A program made the position numbers and the translations under genes. This document shows, piece by piece, positions 49,910 through 59,264 of a DNA stretch of 64,000 nt; the first letter of the stretch is position 1; the number at the start of each line of letters is the position of its first letter. This DNA comes from Opitutaceae bacterium (GTDB lineage Bacteria > Verrucomicrobiota > Verrucomicrobiia > Opitutales > Opitutaceae), in assembly GCA_016794785.1 (NCBI GenBank), contig JAEUHC010000018.1:248001-312000 (forward strand), read 5' to 3'. Below the pieces are notes generated by a model. It worked only from the letters and a program-made list of their open reading frames with translations, did no database searches and was not told the origin of the DNA.

Positions 49910-52005
49910 TTCAGATGCTTCGCCAGCCACGCGTGGACCTCGGCGAACCAGAACTTCGAGTTCTCGCCCTTGAGGATCCAGTGGTTCTCATCGGGGAAGA
50001 CGAGCAGCTTGCTCGGGACTTGGAGCCGCTTGAGGTAGGTCCACATCTCGTAGGCGTTGTTGTCGGGCACGCGGAAATCCTGCTCGCCCACCGTCACCAG
50101 CATCGGCGTCACCCAGCCCGTGCCTTTGGCGTTGTTCCCGGCATAGGTCGTGGGGCTCTGCTCGCGCCAAATCGGGTTCTGCACCCAGACGGGTCCGCCG
50201 TTGCTGAGTTCGCGGTGGTAGATGGCGTCGCTCGTGGACCATTGCGTGGCGAGCGTCGCGAGGCCGGCGTGAGAGATGAGGGCCTTGTAGTGCGTGGTCG
50301 TGGCCTGCATCCAGTTGGCCAGATGTCCGCCGTAGCTTGCCCCGCCCGCGGCTTGGCGTGATCCATCGATGAAGGTGAAGCGCTTGATCGCCTCGTCGGC
50401 GCCTTGGTTGATTTCCTCGGCCGGGCCCTTGAGCGGGTCGAGCTGGATGCCCTGGCCGAAGGCCTCGGTGTAGCCCGTGGAGCCGGAGTAGTTGGTGAGC
50501 ACGAGCACGTAGCCGGGCGCGGCGAGCAGGTGGTAGTTCCAGCGGATGCCCCACTGGTCCTTGAACTGCGGCGTGGGCCCGCCGTGCATGAGCACGAGGA
50601 GCGGATATTTTTTCGCGGCGTCAAATCCCGCGGGTTTCACCAGCAGGTTCGAGATTGGGCGGCCACGGGCGCTGGTGAACTGGAAGCGCTCCACGGCTGG
50701 CAGGTCGAGCGCGGCCAGTGCGTCATCATTGAAACGCGTGAGCGCCTTGAACGACGCCGCCGCAACATCGAGCCGCACGACCTCCGCGGGCCGCGCGGCG
50801 CTGTCGTAGTTGGCGATAAGCACGTCGCCGCCTCGCGCGAGCCCGGTAAGACAGCCGGCTTTCGGCACATCGTGAGCCGTCACCGCGCCGCCGGCCGCGG
50901 GCACGGAAAACAGCTTCGTCTGCTCGCCCGCCTCGGCGGTGAAGTAAATTGTGCGGCTGTCGGCACTCGCGACGAATTTCACCACGGAGAGATCGAGGCT
51001 CGCGGTCAGGTTCGCGCGCTTCGCGGCGGCAAACGGCCAGGGGAAGGACACCATGCGCGTGTGGTGGTAGGTCTTGCCGTCGCCACCCGCCGTGTGCGTG
51101 GCGAGCAGCGCGCGGCCATCGGGGCTGAAGGCGGGCTCGTCGAAGCTGCCTTTGTCATCCGTGAGCTGCACCGGTTCGTCGCCGGTGAGCGCGACCGAGA
51201 AGAGCTGCGTGGGCGTGCTCGCATACGCGGCGCGGTCGCGCGTGGTGCGCGCGACAAAGACCACCGCCTTGCTGTCGGGTGTCCAAGTCGCGGGCAGATT
51301 CTCTGCTGTCTCGCCTTCCTTGCCGGCGAAGCCGGGCAGCGCCGCGAGCTTCGTGCCGGCGAGGAGATCGCGGGCCTTGGCGCCGGCTTTCGCCTCCTGC
51401 ACGAAGAGGTGGGCCTTCTTCTCGTCGAGCCAGCGGTCCCAATACTTGATCGGAAAGCCTTCGTAAACGCGGGCGGAATACTTGCGATCCTTGGCGGCCT
51501 TCGCGGCTTTCTTGTTGGCCTCGTCGTCAAGGGCGCCGGGAAACACGTCGCTCACAAACAGCAGATGCTGGCCGTCGGGGCTCCATTGCGGACTGCGCGC
51601 GCCGGTGGAGAGCGCGGTCACGCGCTCCGCCTCGCCACCGGCCGCGACATCGATCACGTAGATCTGCGCGGCTTCGTCGCCGTCGCGTTTGGCGGAAAAG
51701 GCGATGCGCCGGGCGTCGGGATGCCAATCCGCGCCGGACTCGCCGCCCTTGGTCTGGGTGAGCTGCCGTGGCGGCGCACTGCCGTCGAGCGGCACGAGCC
51801 AGAGATCGGACGATTGATCCTTCGCGTCGTAGGCCGGCATCGTCACGGAAAACACGGCCCATTTGCCGTCGGGACTCGGCACGGGTGCGCCGACGCGCTT
51901 GAGGAGCCAGAGGTCGGCGTGGGTGATGGCGCGCTTGGCGGGCGCGGCGATGAGCGTGGCCGCGGAGGCGACGACGAAGCCAAGGGTGAGGAGGAACTTT
52001 TTCAT
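49906..52005 (-). CDS. Exported S9-family serine peptidase
   Basis: This 699-residue prolyl-oligopeptidase or acylaminoacyl-peptidase-like enzyme probably acts on oligopeptides in the periplasm. It starts at MKKFLLTLGF with a Sec signal peptide ending near IAA-P. The N-terminal half is a WD/PD40-like beta-propeller (VPSPDGKWAVFSV, PQWSPDGQHLLFVSD, PAFSPDGRALLATH). The C-terminal alpha/beta hydrolase has HGGP, then GGASYGG with Ser557, Asp643 (GEQDFRVP) and His675 (ENHW). It could supply peptides to the amidases elsewhere in the window, but that is speculative. Confidence 0.94.
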   Translation of the reverse strand: MKKFLLTLGFVVASAATLIAAPAKRAITHADLWLLKRVGAPVPSPDGKWAVFSVTMPAYDAKDQSSDLWLVPLDGSAPPRQLTQTKGGESGADWHPDARRIAFSAKRDGDEAAQIYVIDVAAGGEAERVTALSTGARSPQWSPDGQHLLFVSDVFPGALDDEANKKAAKAAKDRKYSARVYEGFPIKYWDRWLDEKKAHLFVQEAKAGAKARDLLAGTKLAALPGFAGKEGETAENLPATWTPDSKAVVFVARTTRDRAAYASTPTQLFSVALTGDEPVQLTDDKGSFDEPAFSPDGRALLATHTAGGDGKTYHHTRMVSFPWPFAAAKRANLTASLDLSVVKFVASADSRTIYFTAEAGEQTKLFSVPAAGGAVTAHDVPKAGCLTGLARGGDVLIANYDSAARPAEVVRLDVAAASFKALTRFNDDALAALDLPAVERFQFTSARGRPISNLLVKPAGFDAAKKYPLLVLMHGGPTPQFKDQWGIRWNYHLLAAPGYVLVLTNYSGSTGYTEAFGQGIQLDPLKGPAEEINQGADEAIKRFTFIDGSRQAAGGASYGGHLANWMQATTTHYKALISHAGLATLATQWSTSDAIYHRELSNGGPVWVQNPIWREQSPTTYAGNNAKGTGWVTPMLVTVGEQDFRVPDNNAYEMWTYLKRLQVPSKLLVFPDENHWILKGENSKFWFAEVHAWLAKHLK

Positions 52006-52036
52006 GAATTGAAAAATGGATTTGCTCAGAGGCTTG

Positions 52037-52100
52037 GTTGGGGACGCGGCGCCCTCGCCGCGTTTCGGGCAAGACGCGGCGAGGGCGCCGCGTCCCCAAC
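52037..52100. repeat. Perfect 27-bp inverted repeat
   Basis: Bases 52037-52063 (starting GTTGGGGACGCGGCGCCC) and 52074-52100 are exact reverse complements with a 10-base loop. The element lies in the 116-bp space between dprA and the S9 peptidase, both on the minus strand. It could attenuate read-through from dprA. Confidence 0.93.
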
Positions 52101-52121
52101 AAGGCAGGTAAACGAGCGGGT

Positions 52122-53252
52122 TCAACTTCGCGCTTCAAACGCGCCGTCGGCCCGTTTGGCGACGAGGCGTTTGAGTTCGAGCATCATGAGCGTGGCGGAG
52201 AGTTGCGAGGCGGCGAGGCCGGTCGCGGCCGCAAGCGCATCCGGCGCAAGAATCGCGCCCCCGCGGAAGCACTCGAAGACGCGCGCCTCGTCGGCGGTGA
52301 GATTGGCGGGCTTGCCCGCCGCCACATCCGCGGGCTTCTCGGCAATCGCCGCGGGCCGCAGGCCATCCAGGTAATTCAGCTCGCCGAGGATGTCATCGAC
52401 GCTCGTGAGGAGGGTCGCGCCGTCGCGGATCAACTGGTGGCAGCCGGCGCTGCTGTTCTGATCGATGCGGCCCGGCACGGCGAAAATCAGCCGGCCCTGC
52501 TCACCCGCAAACCGTGCCGTGATCATCGCGCCGCCGTCCACGTCGCTCTCGATCACGATCGTCGCGTCGCTCATGCCGGCGACGATGCGGTTGCGCATCG
52601 CAAACGACTGCCGGTCCGCGCGACGGCCAAAGGGAAACTCCGAGAGGATCGCGCCGCCTTCCGTCTCGATGCGGCGGTAGAGCGCGAGGTTTTCCGGCGG
52701 GTAGATGATGTCGATGCCGCAGCCCAGCACGGCGGCGGTCTTGCCACCGACGGAGAGCGCACCCTCGTGCGCCGCAGTGTCGATGCCGCGCGCGAGGCCG
52801 CTCACCACGCAGAAGCCGAGGCGCGCCAGCTCCGCGCCAAATTTTTTCGCCGTCGCCTGCCCGTAGAGCGTCGTGCGACGCGAGCCCACGATCGCGATGC
52901 AAGGATGGGCAAAATCGTAGCCACCGCGCCGGTAGAGGCCAATGGGCGGGTCGTGAATTTCCTTGAGCAGTCTCGGATAGTGCGGGTCGCGCGCCGTGAC
53001 GAAGTCCGCCCCGCTCTTCGCCATGCGCTCCTCCTCACGCGCGAGATCGACGTGGTCGCGCCACGCCACGACGGAGTCGGAGATGACGGGGCCGACGCCC
53101 TTGACGCTTTCGAGCTGGCGCTTGCCCGCGCCGAGCACCGCGCGCGGATCGCCACCGAGCTCGGCGAGCAGGCGGTTGAGCGTGATCGGGCCGAGGTTGG
53201 GCAGCGCGTTGAGGACAAGGAACGCCTGCCGTTCGGTCAGCTCAGGGGGCAT
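52122..53252 (-). CDS. dprA: DNA processing protein A
   Basis: This 376-residue protein loads RecA on incoming single-stranded DNA during transformation. Helix-hairpin-helix motifs occupy the N-terminal 60 residues (NLGPITLNRLL, VKGVGPVISD). The Rossmann-like core shows AIVGSRRTTLYG, VVSGLARGIDTAAHEGAL, GCGIDIIYPPEN and FAVPGRIDQNSSAGCHQLI. A winged-helix DprA C-terminal domain follows. It overlaps nnr by 11 bp. Competence genes are otherwise absent from the window. Confidence 0.95.
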   Translation of the reverse strand: MPPELTERQAFLVLNALPNLGPITLNRLLAELGGDPRAVLGAGKRQLESVKGVGPVISDSVVAWRDHVDLAREEERMAKSGADFVTARDPHYPRLLKEIHDPPIGLYRRGGYDFAHPCIAIVGSRRTTLYGQATAKKFGAELARLGFCVVSGLARGIDTAAHEGALSVGGKTAAVLGCGIDIIYPPENLALYRRIETEGGAILSEFPFGRRADRQSFAMRNRIVAGMSDATIVIESDVDGGAMITARFAGEQGRLIFAVPGRIDQNSSAGCHQLIRDGATLLTSVDDILGELNYLDGLRPAAIAEKPADVAAGKPANLTADEARVFECFRGGAILAPDALAAATGLAASQLSATLMMLELKRLVAKRADGAFEARS

Positions 53253-54708
53253 GGGCGGACTCTTTCAAGGCCGGGGAAAGAAAGTCGAGCAGTTGAGTGA
53301 CGCTCACCGCCGCCTGGCCGTGTGCGCGGGCGAGATGATCGGCCGCAAGCCCATGCCAAACGACACCGCGCGCGGCGGCGAGCAGCGGCTCAGCCGGCGT
53401 CTGCGCGAGCAACCCGCCGATCAGCCCGGCGAGCAGATCGCCGCTGCCGCCGCGGGCGAGGACGGGGCCGCCGAAGAAGGAATGGTAGGTCGTCGCCCCG
53501 TGCGCGATCCGAGTGACCGGGCCTTTCTGCACCAGCGTTCCGTTTGGCCATGGCCCGCGTCCTAGGCGGGCAAACTCACCGGCGTGCGGCGTGAGCACGC
53601 GAGCCGCGTCGCCGGCTCGAACGATGTCGGGCTGCAACGCATCCGCATCGATCACGAGCGGCACGGGCGACGACGCGACGAGGCTGCGCGCGAGCGCGAG
53701 CGTCTCCGGCTCGCGACCGAGGCCCGGCCCGATCACGAGCGCCGTCGCGCGATCGAGGCGCGCGCGGAGCAGGTGCTCGCCCTCAAGCGCGAGATGGCCG
53801 TCCGGCGTCTCGGGCCAGCCGATCCACATGGCCTCGGGAGCCCGCGCGGCAAAGGCCGGCACGAGCGACTCCGGCACGCAGGTCGTCACAAGGCCTGCCC
53901 CGCTCCGCAGAGCAGCGAGCGTGCTCAGGAGGATGGCGCCCGGGTAGCTGCGTGAGCCACCGACGAGAAACACATGGCCGAAGGTGCGCTTGTCTGCGTG
54001 CGGATCGCGGAGCGCGGCGAGCGGGGCGAGGACGGAGGGGAGCAGCACCCGGGAAAGCGCGTTGGGGTCAGCGCGCTCCACCTCGAAAAAACCCAAATCG
54101 AGGTAGCGCACACGGCCGGCTGGGCGCGAGTCGAGCACGGATGTCTTCACGCAGCCGGTCGCATACGTGAGATCAGCCTGAAAGAGATCCGCGCTCGGCA
54201 AATCGACCGCCGCGCGCAGGCGGATCGGCAGGGCGTTGACGGCTTTGATCAACGCGGCCGTGCGCGGATCGGCCGGCGGACGGAACTGAAAGCCGAAAAT
54301 GCCATCGAGACAGAGACCGTAGGAGCCGCGCGCCTCGCGAACCGAAGCCACGCGATCGCCGGCCGCATGGACGAGATCGCGCCACGCACGGGCGGCGAGC
54401 GGGCGCAGGGCGCGCGAGCCGAAGGCAAAGATCACCTCGGCGCGCGCCGCCGGAAACTGAGCGAGGATTGCCTGTGCGGCGATGAGCGCATCGCCGCCAT
54501 TGTGGCCTTTGCCGGCGAGGACGAGGATGCGGCCGGCAGCCGGAAAGCCGCCCAGTTCCTGAAAATCGCGCAGCACCGCCGCGGCGATCGCGCGGCCAGC
54601 GCGCTGCATGGCGGACCACTCAAGGGCCTCGTCGCCGGCGAAGAGCTTCGCCTCGAGCGACCGCGTTTCGTCGCTACTCAGAATCGGATGGCTGGGCGGC
54701 GTCTTCAT
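53242..54708 (-). CDS. nnr: Bifunctional NAD(P)H-hydrate epimerase and dehydratase
   Basis: This 488-residue repair enzyme restores damaged NAD(P)H hydrates. The N-terminal half (about 1-200) is the YjeF_N epimerase (AMQRAGRAIA, VLAGKGHNGGDALIAA). The C-terminal half is the ADP/ATP-dependent dehydratase (HVFLVGGSRSYPGAILL, VIGPGLG, LTPHAGEFARL, GGSGDLLAGLIGGLLA). The start MKTPPSHPIL overlaps the upstream gene by four bases (ATGA). It is part of the run pdxJ-acpS-hypothetical-nnr-dprA. Confidence 0.94.
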   Translation of the reverse strand: MKTPPSHPILSSDETRSLEAKLFAGDEALEWSAMQRAGRAIAAAVLRDFQELGGFPAAGRILVLAGKGHNGGDALIAAQAILAQFPAARAEVIFAFGSRALRPLAARAWRDLVHAAGDRVASVREARGSYGLCLDGIFGFQFRPPADPRTAALIKAVNALPIRLRAAVDLPSADLFQADLTYATGCVKTSVLDSRPAGRVRYLDLGFFEVERADPNALSRVLLPSVLAPLAALRDPHADKRTFGHVFLVGGSRSYPGAILLSTLAALRSGAGLVTTCVPESLVPAFAARAPEAMWIGWPETPDGHLALEGEHLLRARLDRATALVIGPGLGREPETLALARSLVASSPVPLVIDADALQPDIVRAGDAARVLTPHAGEFARLGRGPWPNGTLVQKGPVTRIAHGATTYHSFFGGPVLARGGSGDLLAGLIGGLLAQTPAEPLLAAARGVVWHGLAADHLARAHGQAAVSVTQLLDFLSPALKESAHAP

Positions 54709-55181
54709 TTCCGCTCCTTGCGGCCGTGCTCGAGCCACTCGCGATACTGCTCCTCGGTCTCGGTGAATTGCAGCGGGCAGCCCGGCAGCGGCTTGCCGCG
54801 GGCGATGATGCGGCGCGTGAGCCGGGGGATCGTGCGGTAGTAGAGCACCTCGCCGCTCCGCCGCACTTCGTAGAATTCGGAAAAGGTCCCGCTGCCCGCA
54901 TCCAGCGCGACCTCGGTGAGGTTACCGTCCCAGACGGCGTGTTTGCCCCATTCATCGAAGACGGCCTCAATGACCGTGAGCCGCGGCGGCGGGCGAGGCG
55001 GGGCGGGCGCGGCCGGAAGCGGGAATGTCGGCGCGGCGGCCGGCGGCGCAGGTTTCCGCAGCGTCGGCAGCGCGGCCATGAACGCCACGCCCAGCGCAAA
55101 CCCGAGCATGATCCACGACGGGGTCTTGGAGAGGCTCGCCGCGGTGGGTGGCCGGCGTTCCGGTGACGGCGCTTCGTCCAT
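54705..55181 (-). CDS. Proline-rich single-pass membrane protein of unknown function
   Basis: This 158-residue protein has a short cytoplasmic start, one transmembrane helix (about 22-40) and a Pro/Ala linker (about 43-68). Its globular C-terminal domain of about 85 residues (FDEWGKHAVWDGN, EFYEVRR, YYRTIPRLTRR) has no assignment I recognise. The gene sits between acpS and nnr and overlaps nnr by four bases, so it is co-translated with housekeeping genes. A role in envelope processes is possible but unsupported. Confidence 0.8.
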   Translation of the reverse strand: MDEAPSPERRPPTAASLSKTPSWIMLGFALGVAFMAALPTLRKPAPPAAAPTFPLPAAPAPPRPPPRLTVIEAVFDEWGKHAVWDGNLTEVALDAGSGTFSEFYEVRRSGEVLYYRTIPRLTRRIIARGKPLPGCPLQFTETEEQYREWLEHGRKERK

Positions 55182-55196
55182 GATCGGATGCCGTGT

Positions 55197-55613
55197 CTAG
55201 GCGCGCACGAGCGCGGCGACCGCCAGCGCCATGGTGTCGGTGTGCGAGAGCGTGAGATGGACGTGCGTCGCGCCGACCCGGCGCAGGAGTTCCTCGCCCT
55301 GCGCGTCGAGCCGGACCAAGGGCTGATGCCGCTCGCCGTGGTAAACCGAAGCGGAACGCCAGCCGAACTCCGCGCCGATGCCGGTGCCGAAGCACTTCGA
55401 GACCGCCTCCTTGGCGGCAAAGCGCGCGGCGTAGTGCTTGTGCGGGAACTTCATCGTCGAGCAGTAGGCGCGCTCCTCGTCGGTGAACACCCGGTTGAGA
55501 AACCGCTCGCCCTGCCGCTCCAACACGCCGCGGACGCGCTCGACCTCGATGAGGTCCGCGCCGAGGCCAACGAGGATGCCGCCGGGGGGAAGGGTCGGAA
55601 AAGAAGAAAGCAT
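55197..55613 (-). CDS. acpS: Holo-[acyl-carrier-protein] synthase
   Basis: This 138-residue enzyme transfers phosphopantetheine from CoA to acyl carrier protein. Motifs are GLGADLIEVERV (metal-binding Asp) and FAAKEAVSKCFGTG, followed by SLSHTDTMALA-like LTLSHTD. The start is uncertain: Met at 55613 adds a short LSSFPTLPPGG leader, while a GTG just before GLGAD is also possible. The upstream region is a repeat element, which may have altered the original 5' end. pdxJ precedes it, the same order as in E. coli. Confidence 0.93.
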   Translation of the reverse strand: MLSSFPTLPPGGILVGLGADLIEVERVRGVLERQGERFLNRVFTDEERAYCSTMKFPHKHYAARFAAKEAVSKCFGTGIGAEFGWRSASVYHGERHQPLVRLDAQGEELLRRVGATHVHLTLSHTDTMALAVAALVRA

Positions 55614-55686
55614 GAAACCAAGAAAGAAGAAACCGAACACTCAGGGCTCAGGCCAGTGTTTCTTCTTTCTCCTTTCTCAAGTTTCC
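55614..55686. repeat. Imperfect palindrome with AAGAAAGAAGAAAC arms
   Basis: The left arm (GAAACCAAGAAAGAAGAAACC) and the right arm (GTTTCTTCTTTCTCCTTTCTC) are largely complementary, with an inner CACTCAGG/CCAGTG pair. The right arm encodes the last residues of pdxJ, and the left arm abuts the acpS start. Confidence 0.8.
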
Positions 55687-56423
55687 AAGTTTGCCCGCCG
55701 CTTCATCTCCCGCACCGCTTCCTCAACTCCAGTGAACACCGCGCGGCTCACGATGCTGTGGCCGATGTTGAGTTCGTAGAGGTGCGGGATCGTGCGGACC
55801 TCGGCGATGTTCTCGTAGTTGATGCCGTGGCCGGCGTTGACAGTGAGGCCGCGCGCATGGGCGAGTTTCGCGCCGGCGCGCAACCGCTCAAACTCCCCGG
55901 CCCGGCGCGGCGTGAAATACGCGTGAGCGTAAGCGCCGGTGTGGAGCTCGACGAACGGCGCGCCGAGGTCGGCGCTCGCGTCAATCTGCGGGGCATCGGG
56001 ATCGATGAAGAGGCTGGCCTTGATGCCGGCGGCGTTCATCGCCGCGACGCAATCGCGGACCCGGTCGCGATTGCCCACGACATCGAGCCCGCCCTCGGTC
56101 GTGACCTCGCGGCGGTTCTCCGGCACGAGGCAGACAAATGCCGGCATCAGTTTCAGCGCCAGCGCCGTCATTTCCGGCGTGCAGGCCATCTCGAGGTTGA
56201 GCCGCGTGCGCACGGTGTCGCGCAGCCGCCAGACATCGCGTTCCTGGATGTGGCGGCGATCCTCGCGGAGATGGACGGTGATGCCATCCGCCCCGGCCCG
56301 CTCCGCCGCGGCGGCAAACGCCACCGGATCGGGCTCGACGGCACCGCCATCGGCCGTGGCATCGCGGTAGCGCGCCTGCCGGAGCGTGGCGCAGTGGTCG
56401 ATGTTGACGCCGAGGAAGATCAT
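55677..56423 (-). CDS. pdxJ: Pyridoxine 5'-phosphate synthase
   Basis: This 248-residue enzyme condenses 1-deoxyxylulose 5-phosphate with 3-amino-2-oxopropyl phosphate in vitamin B6 synthesis. The start MIFLGVNIDHCATLRQAR is the family N-terminus. Further motifs are DGITVHLREDRRHIQ, NLEMACTPEM, CLVPENRREVTTEGGLD, FIDPD, ELHTGAYA and NAGHGINYENI, and the protein ends in LNIGHSIVSRAVF. The extreme C-terminus overlaps a repeat element. It leads the run continuing to acpS and dprA. Confidence 0.96.
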   Translation of the reverse strand: MIFLGVNIDHCATLRQARYRDATADGGAVEPDPVAFAAAAERAGADGITVHLREDRRHIQERDVWRLRDTVRTRLNLEMACTPEMTALALKLMPAFVCLVPENRREVTTEGGLDVVGNRDRVRDCVAAMNAAGIKASLFIDPDAPQIDASADLGAPFVELHTGAYAHAYFTPRRAGEFERLRAGAKLAHARGLTVNAGHGINYENIAEVRTIPHLYELNIGHSIVSRAVFTGVEEAVREMKRRANLET

Positions 56424-56522
56424 GGGAGCGGGACGATGCACAAAACCCGCGGCGCAGGGAATCAGGAAAACACCGTGCTTTTCGCCTTTCGGCGGGACTG
56501 TGCCGTCGCTTTGCTCGGCCGA

Positions 56523-57239
56523 ATGTCCGCCCCCCGCCCCAAGAAGGAAAACCTGCTCCTCAACCTCGTCTGCAACATCGCGGTGCCGACGCTCGTGCTC
56601 ACGAAGCTGAGCGACGAGAAATACCTGGGGCCGCAGTGGGGCATCCTGATCGCGCTGCTCTTTCCGCTGAGCTACGGCGTCTACGACCTGGTGAAGCGCC
56701 GGAAGGCCAATCTCTTTTCGATCATCGGCATCGTGAGCGTGCTGCTCACCGGCGTGCTCAACCAGCTCAAGGCCGATGTCTTTTGGTTCGCCGTGAAGGA
56801 GGCCGCGATGCCCACCCTGCTCGGCGTGGCGCTGCTCGTCTCGATGAAGACGAAACGCCCGCTCGTGCGCGAGCTGCTGTGGAATGACGCCGTGATCGAC
56901 ACGGCGAAGGTCGAGACGGCGCTCGCCGAGCGCGGGCAGACAACGGAGTTCGAGCGCCGCATGGGCCGGGCGAATTACGGCATGGCGGCCTCATTCCTCC
57001 TCAGCGCCTTGCTGAACTACGGCCTCGCGCGCTATCTGCTCAAGGATCCGCCGGGCACCCCCGCTTTCAACGAGCAGCTCGGCCGGATGAACCTGCTGAG
57101 CTGGCCCGTGATCGTGCTGCCGACCACCATCGTGACGGTGTGGGTTTTTTGGAAACTGATGAGCGCCCTCACGCAACTGAGCGGGCTGACGCTGGAGGAA
57201 GCGCTGCACAGTCCGCCGCCGAAAAAGGAGACGAAGTAG
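56523..57239 (+). CDS. Multi-pass membrane protein, VC0807-like
   Basis: This 238-residue protein has about five or six hydrophobic segments (LLNLVCNIAVPTLVL, GILIALLFPLSYGVYDLV, NLFSIIGIVSVLLTGV, a later pair at about 155-220). The pattern matches the VC0807 family of uncharacterised inner-membrane proteins related to septation protein A. The start ATG is set by the first homologous segment; the very long upstream frame is antisense to pdxJ and acpS. Transported substrate or role unknown. Confidence 0.82.
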   Translation: MSAPRPKKENLLLNLVCNIAVPTLVLTKLSDEKYLGPQWGILIALLFPLSYGVYDLVKRRKANLFSIIGIVSVLLTGVLNQLKADVFWFAVKEAAMPTLLGVALLVSMKTKRPLVRELLWNDAVIDTAKVETALAERGQTTEFERRMGRANYGMAASFLLSALLNYGLARYLLKDPPGTPAFNEQLGRMNLLSWPVIVLPTTIVTVWVFWKLMSALTQLSGLTLEEALHSPPPKKETK

Positions 57240-57250
57240 CCGGGGTCGCC

Positions 57251-57315
57251 CCTGTGGGAGCGAGCTTGCTCGCGACTTCACACCCACGGGTCGCGAGCGA
57301 GCTCGCTCCCACAGG
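57251..57315. repeat. REPIN-like inverted repeat, copy 2
   Basis: Arms 57253-57276 (TGTGGGAGCGAGCTTGCTCG...) and 57290-57313 are complementary except for one base. The left arm is identical to that of the copy at 28982. It again sits between two convergent genes. Confidence 0.9.
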
Positions 57316-57329
57316 AAAGCGCTCCGTGT

Positions 57330-58625
<1,296 letters not shown>

Positions 58626-58703
58626 AGAGGCTGAGCGAAGGCAATTCCCACGCCACTGGCAAAGAAAAGTTTGGCCCGCGGGTGAATTACCCGCCCTCGC
58701 AGC

Positions 58704-59174
58704 TCAGCGCCGCCGGACCGACATCACCGGGCAGGACGCATGCCGCATGATCTGCTCCGCGGTGCTGCCGACGAGCGCACGCTTCAGGCCGCTGCGGCCT
58801 TTGGTCGTGAGCACGATGAGGTCGATGGAGTTCTTCCCGGCGAGGGCGAGGATCTCGTCGGCCGGGTTGCCCGTGAGCACGGCGCTCTCGGCTTGCACGC
58901 GCGGCGGCAGGAGCTGATGGCCCGTCTCGCCGAGGCGCTTGAGCGCGGCCTGCCGCTGGCGCAGTTGCTCATCCTTGGAGGCGTTGCCGGGGCTCGGCAG
59001 CACATGGACCAGGAAGATACGGGCGGAAAACTTCTGCGCGATCGGGATCGCGTAGCGCAGCGCCTGGCGGGATTTGCCCGAGAAATCCAGCGGCACAAGG
59101 ATGCGCAGCATGCGCGGATAAGAGATGCGCACGCGACCGAGGATGGAGGCGGGTTTGGCGGAGGCGGATTTCAT
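58704..59174 (-). CDS. Universal stress protein
   Basis: This 156-residue UspA-family protein has one Usp domain (ILVPLDFSGKSRQALRYAIP). The ATP-binding signature G..G.........GS is present in TTKGRSGLKRALVGSTAEQI, followed by CPVMSVR. The start at MKSASAKPAS adds about 25 residues before the domain; a later Met just before LRILVPLDF is also possible. Stress-related role inferred from the family only. Confidence 0.93.
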   Translation of the reverse strand: MKSASAKPASILGRVRISYPRMLRILVPLDFSGKSRQALRYAIPIAQKFSARIFLVHVLPSPGNASKDEQLRQRQAALKRLGETGHQLLPPRVQAESAVLTGNPADEILALAGKNSIDLIVLTTKGRSGLKRALVGSTAEQIMRHASCPVMSVRRR

Positions 59175-59264
59175 GGAAAGACGGCGGTTGCGGCAGACTC
59201 CAGACTTTGCGGACGCCAACCGCAAACCCCAAAGGCCGTTCGCGGGAATCGCGGGCTCCGGGGC

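Noticed and set aside
55188..56522. N-terminal extension of the VC0807-like protein across acpS and pdxJ
   Set aside because: The extension is antisense to two enzymes; the hydrophobic protein starts at 56523.
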